From: Symbiodinium natans
Lineage: Eukaryota; Sar; Dinophyceae; Suessiales; Symbiodiniaceae
DNA length: 64,000 bases
Direction: 5' to 3'
NCBI GenBank assembly: GCA_905221605.1
Contig: CAJNDS010002569.1
Coordinates: 294,022 to 358,021 of the forward strand
Positions 1 through 16,200 of the stretch are shown one piece after another (position 1 is the stretch's first letter; every line of letters begins with the position of its first letter). The position numbers and the translations under genes are program-made. The notes beneath the pieces are model-generated. The model saw only the letters and a program-made list of their open reading frames with translations, ran no database searches and was not told where the DNA came from.

Positions 1-6
1 ACTACT

Positions 7-109
7 CCCTGGTTCTTGGTAGGGGATGAGGGAATGAGGTACCCTATATAATCCCTTTAAGGGACTATATAGGGTACCTCATTCCCTCATTCCCTACTAA
101 GAACCAGGG
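7..109. repeat. Near-perfect hairpin (foldback/MITE-like element)
   Basis: Two 51-bp arms (7-57 and 59-109) are reverse complements with only three mismatches around a single central base. The outer ends read CCCTGGTTCTT and AAGAACCAGGG. Such a long, little-diverged palindrome points to a recent foldback or MITE insertion. No target duplication can be defined because the left flank is only six bases. Confidence 0.8.
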
Positions 110-630
110 CGACTAGGCTTCAGGACTTTCGAGTCCGTCTGGAGGCGTTTTGTCCGTTTGCAGCTGCCTGCTTCAGCAGGTAGAGAGTCTAGGGCTGAGG
201 GTTTCGAGAGTTAACCCTAAACCCTAAACCCTAAACCCCAAACCCTAAACCCTAAACCCTAAAAGCATCTTGAGCTTCCCTGATCCTGCTGAGGAATGAG
301 CAGACCTCGGTGGGTGGGCTCAATCACATAGGCCCCGTGCTTTCCGCGCCGCTCTTGAGGATGTGGTTATGTGTCTGAAAGGGCGTCCTTCAAGCGTCTT
401 AGGGGAGTTTTCTTTTTTTTGGGGGGGGGTCGAGCTTAGAGTCTTAGAGCTTCAGGGGGCTTAGGGGATGATAGGGGCTTGGAAGATAGAGTTCCGAAAC
501 CCGAAGTCCTTTTATTGTCCCAAGCCCGTGAACCCTGAATAGCTGTTGGGGGCTTGAGGGTTCCGGGTCATCTGGGCAAAACAAAATCCCCCAAGCCGAG
601 CCGAAACCTAAAACCCGAAGCCCTGCGCAG

Positions 631-4657
<4,027 letters not shown>

Positions 4658-5175
4658 GTCACCTGTAGTAGTACTATGAACCCTAAACCCTAAACCCTAA
4701 ACCCCCCAAACCCTGGTGGTTCAGACTGAAGGTACTATGGGTTGTTTAGCGACCAGGAGGAATATACTGCCCCAGAACTGTAAGGTTACGGAGAGCCTCA
4801 AGGGATAGTAGGGGTCTACGAATGAGGAAACCTTGAGAATCGAACTTTGCACGTTCACTCCAAAAGGTAAAGACCCAAAAGAAAGGCTTTAGGGTTGGGT
4901 TTGGGGTTTGGAACCCCCCAAGAAAACCTGCACTCTCCATGCGAAAGACCTGAATACCTTAGGGAATCACGCAGCCTATAGAGTTGATTTGACATGAAAA
5001 GCCTCTAGCGAGGTGCCGGGTATTGAGGGTCCATGAGGTACGTTTTCGTGCGTTTTGTGTTTGAGTCTCCGGGATGTTTGGGAAGCTTAACGTTCTTGGG
5101 GTTTGGGGTTTTGATTCTTAGGGGAGGGGAGTCAGGGCTTAGGGTTCAGGGTTTGCAGGTTTAAGGTTTGAGGAA

Positions 5176-5680
5176 ACGGTGCAGCGGTGCATCCTCATCA
5201 ACGCGAAGGCTAAGGGTCTCAACCTTGAAAACTCCCCAGACCGAACACGACCGCCTAAATCCTAAGCCCTGACCCCTAAGCCACTTCCTAGCCCAAACCC
5301 TAAACCATAAAACCTAAACCCTACATGCTGGCAGCCACTTAAATGTTCCAGGCTCTTCAGTCCTCGGGGCAAGTGTACAGAGTTTAGGGTCGAGAAGGTT
5401 TAAGTCTTATGAGGCTGATGAGGTTCGGGGCTTGGGGCTTATAGGGTTTAGCGTTGAGGGTTCACCAGGCTTAGGGCTTCGGGTCTAGAATGTTGTTGGT
5501 TTGGCCTCGTCACTTGGGAAGGTCTAGACGGTCTAGAGGGAATCTTCAGACCCATTCACTTGAGGCTATTGCCACCAGGGAGACCTCCACACCTTCACCA
5601 CGGGTGGCCGCACCTGATGCAGCAACACCACTGTGGCGAAGATCCGGGTCCGAGTCATGGGGGGCCTGGACGAACCTCCT
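5176..5680 (+). CDS. Candidate exons, unassigned (possible 3' part of the dehydrogenase gene)
   Basis: Three stretches look coding. After GTGCAG at about 5176, RCILINAK ends at a GC donor. After TTCCAG at about 5351, ALQSSGQ 'ends' at a GT donor. Near 5617, NTTVAKIRVRVMGGLDE follows GATGCAG. The first two are phase 0 and could follow the exon ending at 4657 or form a separate gene. I do not recognise the product; short open stretches like these can arise by chance. Confidence 0.3.
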
Positions 5681-5709
5681 CCCCCCGGCCCCCCCAACCA
5701 TCAAAAAAG

Positions 5710-5802
5710 CACCCCTAAACCCTAAACCCTAAACCCTAAACCCTAAACCCTAAACCCTAAACCCTAAACCCTAAACCCTAAACCCTAAACCCTAAACCCT
5801 AA
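5710..5802. repeat. Interstitial CCCTAAA array
   Basis: Thirteen nearly perfect CCCTAAA heptamers. Further blocks in the following gene-poor stretch lie at 5996-6030, 6190-6275 (TTTAGGG strand), 6423-6482, 6665-6723, 7022-7106, 7467-7545 (TTTAGGG) and 7938-7982. Confidence 0.95.
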
Positions 5803-6050
5803 CTTTAGGTCATACAGGTGGGGGAGAGGGGGGGGGGGGTTGCGAAGATGTTGGCAGGCCCAGCCTGTGACGGATTAAGAGCCGGCCCGTCCAAAACCCA
5901 GGAAAACTGGCGAAGAATCGTGAAGCCCAGGATTCCTGAAATCCTGAACCCCTGGGGCCCTAAAACCCCTACAAGTGTGGGTTGAGGGTGTAGGGTGTAG
6001 GGTTTAGGGTTTAGGGTTTAGGGTTGAGGGTTGAGGGGTCAAGGAGCAGA

Positions 6051-6170
6051 AAGGCAGGCTCTTCTTCGAAATGGGAACTTCGAGACAACTCCCTCTCCCT
6101 GAGATGCGACTGCCTTGTACAGCCACATTGCACTGCACGAGCCGAAGCCGAAGCAAACCAGATTGCAAGC
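6051..6170 (+). other. Non-repetitive island, possible exon, unassigned
   Basis: After AAGGCAG a frame stays open through SSSKWELRDNSLSLRC to a stop at about 6170. A second plus frame is also open over the same bases, so coding status is uncertain. The rest of 5.8-8.7 kb is telomere-type arrays plus unique spacer in which I see no convincing gene. Confidence 0.2.
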
Positions 6171-8078
6171 TAGGATACTCAGGTAGGGACTAGGGTTTAG
6201 GGTTTGGGGTTTAGGGTTTAGGGTTTAGGGGTTAGGGTTAGGGTTAGGGTTGTTTAGGCTTTAGGGTTTAGGGCTTAAGGATACCTTATGCTCTTTTTTT
6301 GGGGCTTATCCCTTATAAGCCCTTGACAAGAAAGGAGGGGCAGCCTAGGAAGGGTTCCACGGTGTCCATCCACGAAGGAAAGAAGAACCGACCTCTGAGG
6401 GGATCTCGATGTAGGGTTCACCTAAACCCTAAACCCTAAACCCCAAACCCCAAACCCTAAACCCTAAACCCTAAACCCTACACCCACTTTACTTGGGTCA
6501 CTCGTTCCACCTCAAGCCCGGGACCTTGACCGGAATTACATTTGTGGCATCGTTGCCACAAGGGAACCCCGGAGAGGCCTCCTAAGACATACGACGATCG
6601 AGGGTTTAGGGTCTAGGGTCCCTAAACCCTAAACCCTAAACGAGACCGTCCGAGTGACTGTTTGCATAAACCCTAAACCCTAAACCCTAAACCCTAAACC
6701 CTAAACCCTAAACCCTAAACCCTGAACTCCACTCTGAAAGGTATGGAGAGGTTGAGGGCTTCAGCCCGTCTAGGAGGGTGTCAGGAAGCCGCCGCGCGTC
6801 GCTTCGGAGGAATGCGGATTCTTCCTATACGTGGGGGGGCTTTCTCCGACACGTTCGGCCCCGCAAGAGTAGGGTTCTAGGGTTTTTAAGGCTTATCCTT
6901 TCAATGGTTTTTCGGTAGTAGTAATTTTCTTGAATTGCATAAGGGATGTAAGGGGATACTTTTTGGAATCAATTTTTGCGACCTTTACGCAATGTGTGCG
7001 ACAAGGGGTGGGGGGCTTCCTGTTTAGGGTTTAGGGTTTGAGGTTTTAGGGTTTAGTAGGGTTTAGGGTTTAGGGTTAGGGTTTAGGGTTTTAGGGTTTA
7101 AGGGCGATCCAAAAAGTAGAACCCTGACTACTCTAACCCTGACGTCTGGGAAGGTTCTTGATGTGTTTTGAGTTCCCTTTTGCCCAGGGTTCGGACAGAC
7201 ACCCAGAAGCTTAATCTTACGCTCTGCTTCTGGTGTTGCCTGGGACTCCCCCCAAGGGCCTTGTACGTTGATGAAAACGGTTCCTGTTGTGGAACATAGT
7301 GGCGAAGAGTTACTCAGACCGAGAAAGCCCCCGCTTACAGCAAGCAGAGACTCGAGACCCGCCCGGCTGCTGACGTCTAAGCGCGGACACCTCCGAGTGC
7401 GCTAAGCCCCGTGGGGTGGCTTGAGGGCCCTCTAGGGGTTGATAAGGTTAAGGAGACTCGAGGTGGGTTTAGGGTTTAGGGTTTAGGGTTTAGGGTTTAG
7501 GGTTTAGGGTTTAGGGTTTAGGGTTTAGGGTTTAGGGTTTAGGGTCAGATAGTCCCCCCCCTCCCCGCGCGGTTTAGGGCCGTGGGGCTCGGGGCCAAGG
7601 GCTTGGTTGGCAAAGTTAAGGGGTCGGATTTAGCTGACGCTGAACACAGAGGCGGAGGTGGTTGCGGTCCTCTCTTGAAGCCCTGCCCACACCCTAAACG
7701 TTACACACTCACACACATCGAGAAACCGCAAGATTCATCCCGAAATCTTCACGTCTCGGAGGCGCGAAGCAGGGTTTCCTGCATTTCTGCAGCCCCGACA
7801 TCACAGCAACACTGTAGGGTGCCAATTTAAAGCAGTTGCGTAATTACACTGGGTTTTGGACTACTATACTTTAATACTGTTTTGGTGCTGGGTTTCTAAC
7901 TATAGCTACTTCTACCTAAAAAGTATATACTTGTTTTCCTAAACCCTAAACCCTAAACCCTAAACCCTAAACCCTAAACCCTGATGATGACTCATCTTGG
8001 GGATGGTTGAAAAGCTACCACCTACACCCACAACCGGAACCCCAAACCTAAACCCTAAACCTAGAGCGAATCATGTAG

Positions 8079-8195
8079 GGGTCGGAACAATTGCGAATAA
8101 TATTCTTCTTTGACCCCTAGATAATTAAGATAATTATACAAAAAGACCCCCAAAAAAAGCCTTTTAAATTATTCGGCCCCCATATTACCTAGCCG
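8079..8195 (+). mobile_element. MITE-like element, family E copy 2
   Basis: It begins GGGGTCGGAACAATTGCGAATA and ends CGGCCCCCATATTACC, parallel to the copies at 1378 and (inverted) 9017. Internal blocks AAAAAGACCCCC and the A/T-rich core are conserved in order. Confidence 0.6.
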
Positions 8196-8712
8196 ACGTC
8201 AGAGCAAGGAGGTCTGCCTGTCATGGGCGTGCGCCCGAGGAGCATTGGGGGCCGCAACACAAAACAGATGCACTTGCAGGTAGGGTTTCGGGTTTGGGAT
8301 TTAAGTTAGGGCTTAGGGTTTAGGGTTTGGGCTTAGCAAATATCAAAAGCCCTCAACCCTAAACCTCTCCACCCCGTAGGCCCTTCTGGCCTGAACCCTA
8401 AACCTTAAGCTATCGCCAAGCAGGACACCTAAGCACCCGAAGAGGCTTGGGCAGCCCCAAGAAACCCCCGCAAAAAAAAATACTAAACCCCCTAAACCCG
8501 TCAGAAGGGCTCAGAAGGTTTAGCGTCTGGAGTTTTGGGCTTTACGGCCCAAGGTTTAGGGCTTAGGGTAGGCCCTAAACCCTGCAACCCTGCTTTAACC
8601 CCAAGCCCTAAACCCTAATACCCTAACCCTAAACCCCAAGCCCTTGGCGCCCAATAGCTGGGATCAACTTCTGCTAACCCTAAGCCCTAACCCGAAACCA
8701 CTACCTTCCGAG

Positions 8713-8759
8713 GTGCGGCAGAGCGCCCACACTTCAAGCTGGCAGTGGAGGCTGACCTT
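8713..8759 (+). CDS. Candidate exon, unassigned
   Basis: After TTCCGAG an open stretch gives AAERPHFKLAVEADLEE, followed by a possible GA donor. Codons favour G or C in the third position, as in the firm exons of the window. No partner exon was found, so this rests on sequence character alone. Confidence 0.3.
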
Positions 8760-9016
8760 GAAGAGGGGGGACGGGGGTGGGGAGGTTCCTTCAAGATGTT
8801 TAGGGTTTAGGGTTTAGGGGTTTAGGGTTTAGGGTTTCGGGTTTAGGGTTTCGGCCTTCAAGATGCTAGGTGTTCGGTGATTTTGGGGGGCTAGGGGGGG
8901 CTTTCAGTTCAGGACTTACTCTCATGCAACTGTTCAGTAACAGTCTTCTCACGGGCCCCCTAGCAGATCTGATTGGCCTCTCAAAGCCGGGGAAACGATC
9001 GTCAGCAGCACCATTG

Positions 9017-9118
9017 GGGTACCTAGGGGCCTTAGTAATTGGAATAGGGTTGTGGGGGATATGGTACTATAAATATATAGGGGCCATAAGGGAACACTAT
9101 TCGTAACTATTCCGATCC
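9017..9118 (-). mobile_element. MITE-like element, family E copy 3 (inverted)
   Basis: Read on the minus strand it starts GGGGATCGGAATAGTTACG and ends CTAAGGCCCCTAGG, with AACCCTATTCCAATTACT inside. It closely matches the copy at 1378. A short open frame across it (8870-9106) is only a shadow of the element. Confidence 0.65.
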
Positions 9119-9249
9119 CCAAACCCTAAACCCTAAACCCTAAACCCCTAAACCCTAAACGCGTTTGCTTTTGGGCGAATGCAAGGCAGTAGCTTAGGAT
9201 CGGGCAGCCTGTTTCCTCTAAGGGTAGTCACACGGTGCCTGAATCTGGT

Positions 9250-9404
9250 CCCTTACCTTCTTTAAAGGGTTCTGAAGCACGAGCCCTAGGTTTTATCGGG
9301 TACCTAATGGGTCCCCTTTAAGCGCCCCCTTACCTTCTTTGCAGGGTTCTGAAGCATGAGCCCTGGGTTTTATAGGGTATCTAAGGGGTCCCCTTTAAGC
9401 GCCC
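9250..9404. repeat. Tandem duplication, 77-78 bp unit
   Basis: Copies at 9250-9326 and 9327-9404 both begin CCCTTACCTTCTTT and end CCCCTTTAAGCGCCC, with a handful of substitutions. It lies downstream of the minus-strand gene ending at 9710. Confidence 0.85.
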
Positions 9405-9709
9405 ATATTGAGGGATCAGGGAAGTGGGTCTTGTGTAGGACCCGGAACCCCAAACTCTCAACCTTAACCCGGAACCCTGAACCCCCCAACCCCAAGCCCT
9501 AGACCAGCACAGCCACCACTTTTGAAGCTGCGGACCACTGCAGGCAGCAGAGGCGGCCTACGGAATCAGGCCATGCTTCTCTTCGGCATTGCACGTATGG
9601 GGTTCTGGGCGCGGTAACCTTCACTTCATACTCAGACTGTCTCCGAGCCTGAGGAGCGGCATCTACCCCCCAAAAGCCCAAGAAGCCCGAACGATGGGCC
9701 GGGCCCCTG

Positions 9710-11600
9710 TTATTTTACGTCCCCTTCATAATTTAGGGTGAAATCATTTAGAGAAGTGGCCGCATCGTCCCAAGGCTGCACAAGCTCAGCCACCCACATG
9801 TCCTCAGCAACTGTGGGGCTTTCGCATGTTGGGCAGAGCTCAGGCATATCAAAGAGACTTCCACAACTGGGATGCATCACTGGCTAACGTAGTAGCTGGC
9901 ATATATGGCCCCCTGATTTGCCAAGAGTAGAACTTGACACTGAACCCATTGACCCGTGCAGCTTTCTTCTGCCCGCGCCTGTATCAGGCAAGGCGCCTTT
10001 CACGTCGTAGAGCTTTGTCGCCTCTCCGTAGAAGCCATGCCCAAACCCCTGCAAAGCAAACCTATGGAAAAAGAAACCCCCCAATCGAAAATGCACAGAA
10101 CGACTCTTGAAAGGTCCTCCCATCCCCTCTTCTTCGAGTGGGTGAAGGATCCTGCAGCATGGCTGAAAGGCTCTCGGGGCTTCGAGGCATCTGATTCCTG
10201 TAGCCCCCTGCGGCCAGGCGAAGGTTTGCTTTAAATTCTGGATCCCTGGAAAATTCCTTTGCCAAGCGCGCTGGAATCCGAAACCCTCCCAAAAGCAATT
10301 GACACATGTTGCAGAGCACCTGCCTTTGCGGCTAAAGTGGGAAGGCTGCCACACTAAGGCCTTGGGCTTTGAGATCAAGGAGGAAGTATCCCACGACTCC
10401 CGAAACGTGAAACTCTGAAACCCTAAAAAGCCAAAAGGATCTTAGAGCTTTTTGATTCTGGCAGGGCGCTTCGGGGGTTTATAGTGATGGGGTCCAAGCC
10501 CTCCACCCCCCCCCCCCCCCGCCCACCCCCCCACACCTCATGGGGAATGGGGGTTTAGGGGTTGGGGAAGTTTAAGCCCTAAGCTCTAAGTAAGGGCTAA
10601 GCCCTGCGCGTTGTAGGGCCCGAGGGTTTTACTCTTGGGGGGGCCGGAGGCCGCAAAAGCCCTTAAAGCTCTTAAAGCCCTTGAGAAGCCCTGAAGCCCT
10701 TATAGTTGGAGCCCACGGGGGCCCTTCTTGAAACCCTAAACCCTAAACCCTAAACCCCTTAAAGCTCTTGACTTAAAGCCCAAGGTGGATGAGCTCGCAA
10801 AGCTGCGCATGAACGGTTACCAGCCACCAGCCTGCGTTTCTAAACCCTAAACCCTAAACCCTAAACCCTAAACTTTGAAGCCTCTGGTTCATCCTGGGGC
10901 TCGGGAGTCTGTCGGACCGGGGCTTGAGGAATTAAGGGTTTGCGGTTTAGGGTTTAGGGTTTAGGGCTTAGGGCTTAGGGTTTAGGGTTTAGGGTTTAGG
11001 GTTTAGGGTTTAGGGAGATGGTTTGAGGCTTTAAGGGTTCAAGGCACTGAGGGTCGGAATTAAGGGTTTAAGTGGTTCAGTTTCTAATTTTCAGGTCTTC
11101 TTCAGGTCTTAAGGGCTCAGGATGTAGGCCTCAAGGCTTGAGGCTTTAAGGGCTTCGTGCCCAGGAGTGAGAACTGCGTGTAGAGAATTTTGCAGAGTGG
11201 CTATGAGGTTCTTCATCTTCTGCCTCATGGCCCACTTCTGCCTCTTGACATGAAAGTGGGATTGGGTGGGAGGGGGAGGGGTGGTCGGGGTGTGCAGGGA
11301 GGGCTGAGGCGCGGCAAACCCTGAACCCTTAAACTTAAACCTGAACCTCCTCCACGGAAGCGTTTCGGGTTCAGGGTTCAGGGTTTCGAGAACCCTTTGC
11401 GGCAAGGATGGTGCAGGGGAAGACAAGGGAGAGAGAGCAGGAAGGTCTGTTGCAAGGCGGCTCTTCTAAACCCTAATCCCTAGACCCGAAACCCACACAC
11501 TCACACGCAACTCATTGCTTGGCTTTCGAGCACACCAACCTTACTCCCAAAGACTTGTGGAACTTGCACAATGTCATGTACCATGCTTTCGGAGCCCCCA
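9710..11600 (-). CDS. Unrecognised protein with CxxC motifs, 3' exons of a split minus-strand gene
   Basis: Five exons join in phase on the minus strand: 11600-11545, 11243-11154, 10319-10230, 10048-9997 and 9879-9710, with stop TAA at 9712-9710. Donors are GTAAGG, then GC three times; all acceptors end in AG. In order they give APKAWYMTLCKFHKSLG; RQKWAMRQKMKNLIATLQ...; VLCNMCQLLLGG...EFSRDPEFK; GFGHGFYGEATKLYDVK; and VMHPSCGSLFDMPELCPTC... ending in an acidic tail. The pairs CNMC and CPTC, with a nearby Cys, could bind zinc; that is inference. I do not recognise the family. Further 5' exons must lie upstream; a stretch near 11915-11884 (VISQHTAAETTTPTR) is one candidate. Strand choice is supported because phases match at four successive junctions. 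Expression and the start are not visible. Confidence 0.65.
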
Positions 11601-11951
11601 CTTCTAGGAACTTCCCTCCCTGAACCTCTGACCCTGAGCCCTTAGCCCCGAACCCTGAATCTTCGAAACACGGGTAAACTTCGCTGCGCAACCTCAAACC
11701 CTAAAACCTTAGACCCGGAAAAACCCGCCAGACACCCAAAAAAGCTCCCACAAAGCCCCCTAAAAAGAACCCCAAAAACGCTCCAGAACGAGCCTTCATC
11801 CTAAACCCTCAACCCTCAACCCTCAACCCTAAACCCCCTAAAGCCGCCCAGAAGAAGAGGTTTTAGCCTGGTCGGAGTGGTCGTCTCTGCCGCAGTGTGC
11901 TGAGAGATTACCTGCGCCGACGTGGACAGGGGAGCGGCTCTAGGGGTTTCG

Positions 11952-12023
11952 GGTTTAGGGTTTAGGGTTTAGGGTTTAGGGTTTAGGGTTTAGGGTTTAG
12001 GGTTTAGGGTTTAGGGTTTAGGG
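11952..12023. repeat. Interstitial TTTAGGG array
   Basis: Ten TTTAGGG heptamers. The stretch 11.95-13.24 kb otherwise holds degenerate TTTAGGG-like sequence (12040-12260), a C/T-rich and T-rich tract at 12770-12810, and unique sequence with no convincing exon. Confidence 0.95.
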
Positions 12024-13293
12024 CTCTTGGGGGTCTAGAGGCTTTGGGCTCTAGGGGTTTAGGGTTGAGGGGTTAGGGCTTACTAGGGGTTTAGGGTTCA
12101 CAGTAAGGTTCATAGTAGGGTCTAAGGATTGACGGGATTGACGAATTGAGGGTTTCAGGAGCTTTTGGGGTTCAGGGTTTATAGTCGGGTTTGCAGGGTT
12201 CTGGGCTTATAGGACTTATAGGGCTTACAGGGGCTTATTGGGCTTAGGGCTTTATAGGGTTTACGGTCTACGGATTGAGGGTTTTTCAGGGGCAGAGGAA
12301 GGTTTTAGGGCTGAAGGTCAATGAGAGTTTCTTTTTGTGCAGCAGGGGTCTTTTAAGGGGAGTCCGTTATTTGGGGGTGCAGAAAAGGCCCAATGATTGG
12401 AAAACTCCTTCTCTGTCGCTTTTTTCAGAAGTAGGCTTAGGAACCAATGGCTTAGCGTTTCGGGCTTAGGGAAAGGCGTTGAAAGTTGTACGCCTACAGG
12501 TTCCCCTTACTATACACCGAATATGGCCCTTATACCACCTTAAGGATCTTTGAAAAGGGTCCCCAAGACCTAAGGGTACAACCTTAAGGGTCCAAGGTAG
12601 AAAAACCTAGATTCCTATCTATCGGGTGCTTCGGCTCTATGTCCAGCGCAGAGTAGGGCTCTCCGGAGATTGCAAGCCGAGCGCGCTCGGGCAAAAACTG
12701 GGGGGACCCAGCCGAATCTTCGTGCCGGACCTGGGTCTACATCGGGCAGTTCTCCAAGTTGTAGTCCCGTTGTTTTTTTTGTTTTTTTGTTCTCTTATTT
12801 GTTTTTTTTTGGGGGTGAGGGGCTCCATAGCGTGGGATGAGTACAGGAGCAGTTGATAGCACAATCTGAAATCCCAGACAGCGCATGCTCGCGCACTCCC
12901 CCCCCCAAAGATGATGGAATCTTGTATAACATTGAAGTACTAGAAAACGTATAGGTATACAATAGAGTTATATAATGGCACAACATTCCTTTGCATTTTG
13001 TCGTTTAGCTTACTATCGCACAGCTTCATCAATTTGTTTGTATTCGTTTCTTGAGCCACGGAACCAGCGTCTTGGATGTTGGGTTTGGGTAAGGGGGCCA
13101 CCGCTTGTAAACAATAGGAAGCCAAAAAAAACAGTGGCCAAACCCAGCGGCCAAGGAAAGCACTTTTCCTAACCCCTAAAACCCCAAAACCGTAAGCCCC
13201 TAAAACCCGGAAACCCTGAAACCCTAAAGTCTCTGCTGCAGAATTTCGGCCCTCGAAAAGCTTCCGCATACCGTGAATTTCGTCCTGATCGCC

Positions 13294-16200
13294 ATGGCCT
13301 ACCAGGGCACCGCTTCTTGCCCGCGAGGGGGAAGGTCTAGATGGGTGGTTGTCAAAATTATGGTCCCTTTTTGGAGCCCTATTCTACTACGGCACCGAAT
13401 ATTTAGGGTACCCCAAAAGGGGTCATAATTTTGACAACCGCCCAGATGGGTTTCGGTACACTGCCGGTTTGGGGTTTAGGGTTGGGGTTTAGGGTCGCGG
13501 GAAGTCGTCATAGGTTCAACAAGGTGCCGCAAGGGGGAGCTTTAGAACCCCAGCAACCGAATCTGTCATGCCCCTGCAAACCATGCAAATCCTTACAAGC
13601 CCTCGGAAAATCTCGTCAAACCAGTAAAAGAAAGCTATAGAAGCCCCACAAGCCCTTGTAAGCTTCTGCAGAAACCCTGAGAAGCCCGGTGAGAGAAAAA
13701 AAAGAAAGGCTTTCAAACCTGTGTTCAGGGCTTTGGGGGCTGAGGGTTTGTGAGGCTCTCGGGCAGTCTTTAGGGACTGCCGACCCTTCGCACCTCATCT
13801 TGCTCCCTTAAAGTTTCAGGAGGCCCAGAAACACAGCATCAACCCCAAATCACAAACCCGAAGGATTCCTCTAACTACTGTAGCTATTTCAATTTCGGGT
13901 CTAAGTAATACAGGAGCCTAAAGACTTCCCGAATGGTAGTCTTCAAGAATCCTTAGAGAACTCATAGTACAAACAACCGACTCAACCCTAAACCCTAAAC
14001 CCCCTTGTCAAGGTGAAGTCTTTCCGAGAGGACCTGGGTTTGTGGCAAGTGCTCGTGACATGGGACCACTTCGAAGCTTTTTAGGTGGCGAGATTGAAGC
14101 CCTAAACCCTAAACCCTAAACCTAAACCCTAAACCCTAAACCCTAAGCTCTGCAGAAGCCCCAACGCCAACTGCAGAACTCCCAAGCAGCACACACCACT
14201 GAGCTCGGACGATGCGAGTCCTGGTGTACAGAGACCGAAAGTCCTTGAGAGCCCTGAGTCCCTAAACCCTAAACCTTGGAACCCTAAACCCTAAACCCCA
14301 AACCCTAAACCCTAAACCCCAAACCCTAAACCCCCTGCAAGGACAAGGGCTTCGGCTTCATCATAAGACCGGACTCCAGTGAAATTTTTGTACATGTCAA
14401 GGCACCCGGGCGCCTGCTTCGCGTGTCGATGTAAAGCGTTTAGGAGTTTGAGGGGTGTAGGGTTTAGGGGTTTGAGGGATTTAGGGTTTAAGGGTTTGAG
14501 GGGTTTAGGGCTTAGGGGTTCGAGGGGTTTGAGGGGCTTGAGGGGCTTGAGGGACTTGAGGGACTGGAGGGACTTGAGGGGCTTAGGCCTGTTTGGGGCT
14601 TGAGTGTTGAGAGTTCTGGGCTTCATTCCAGACTCCTGTTTTTGCCAGGGGGTGTCCCCTAGAAGGGGCCCTGATCTACCGTCCTATGTAAACCCCCAAG
14701 GTTCCCTTTGTGTGAGGAAAATTCGACTACTGACCGAAACTGCTGAAAACACGGTACCTTTGAAAGAGCAGTCTGCGTAGCCTTCCCCCCCACAGGGCTT
14801 TGGGGTTTTGGGGCGTTTGGCCGTGCTCCACCTTACGAAGCTCCACGCCGCAAAGTCATCCCCACGGCTTCGTGGGCCTTAAGGGTTTAGGGTTTAGGGT
14901 TTTAGGGTTTAGGGTTTAGGGTTTAGGGTTTAGGGTTTAGGGTTTAGGGTTCAGGTTTTTGGGGTTCGGGGAGGACCAAACCACGTGAGGCTTTCATTTG
15001 CACACGGGCCGTGCTCTTTCTTCACGCGCCCAACAAAACGCAGACCCTGCATAGAGCCGCGCGCGCAGGCCATCATCGATGGGAGCATTCTGGTGAAGGC
15101 ACACCGAGGTTTAGGGTTTGGGGTTTAGGGTTTGGGGTTTAGGGTGTAGTGCTTAGGGTTTAGAGCACAGAGTTTCGGATTTAGGTGTTTAGCTGTGGGT
15201 TAGGATGGTTTGGGGAAGTAGGGTTGAGGGTTTTAAAGTAAACCCTAAACCCTAAACCCTAAACCCTAAACCCTAAACCCTAAACCCTAAACCCTAAACC
15301 CTAAACCCTAAACCCTAAACCCTAAACCCTAAACCCTAAACCCTAAACCCTATCCCTAAACCCTATAAGGTTTGGGTTTGGGCTGGGGGGGGAGGGGCGG
15401 GGCCTTATGGGGAACCTGCAGGATGACATCGTGCAGTTTGACATGGAAGAGAGCAAGGTGAAGCCAGGATGCCGGGGCAAGGGTTTAGGGTTTAGGGTTT
15501 AGGGCTTTGGGTTTAGGGTTTAGGGTTTAGGGTTTAGGCTCTAGGGTTTAGGGTTTAGGGTTTAGGGTTTAGGGTTTAGGGGATTCCTCATGGATCCTTC
15601 TTTAACCCGGAAACCCCAAGCCCCAAACCCCAAGATGCTTCTGATTCTAGATGCAGGCCCATGGAGAGACTCCGCAGGAGCGGATTCTTCTGCTGAAAGC
15701 CTATTCAAAAACTCCTCAAACCCCCCAAGCCCAAAAAGACCCCTAAACCCTAAACCCTAAACCCTTAAAAGACAGCAGGACAGATGCAGGCCATCAATGT
15801 CAGCGGCGGCACCGGCCAGCCAGGCAAAGGTGTGGCCCAAACCGGCGAAAAACCACATGAGGGTTTCGGGTTTAGGGTTTAGGGTTCCAGAGTTGGCAGT
15901 TGTGGGTGCAGGGTTTAAGGGTTTGGGGGTGAGGGGGTTTACGCAGAGTTTACAGATGTGGCTTTAGGGTTCAGGTGTTTCGGTCTTGTGCTTGGGAGGG
16001 GGAACTCCCGCCCCCCTTAGTGGGACTTCAAAACCCTGAAACCGGATGTTTCTTGGGGTGCTTAACCTACCTCGCAACTCTGTCTCCCAAGACACTAAAC
16101 CCCCCAGCCCGAGACCCTAAAACCCTAAACCCTAAACCCCTAACTCCTAAGCCCTAACTCCAAGAGCCCTCAGCCCTAAAGCCAGCAGGTGGTGGCAAAG

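Noticed and set aside
201-261. A true chromosome end near the window start
   Set aside because: The CCCTAAA block is short, and similar blocks in both orientations occur throughout the window between coding exons.
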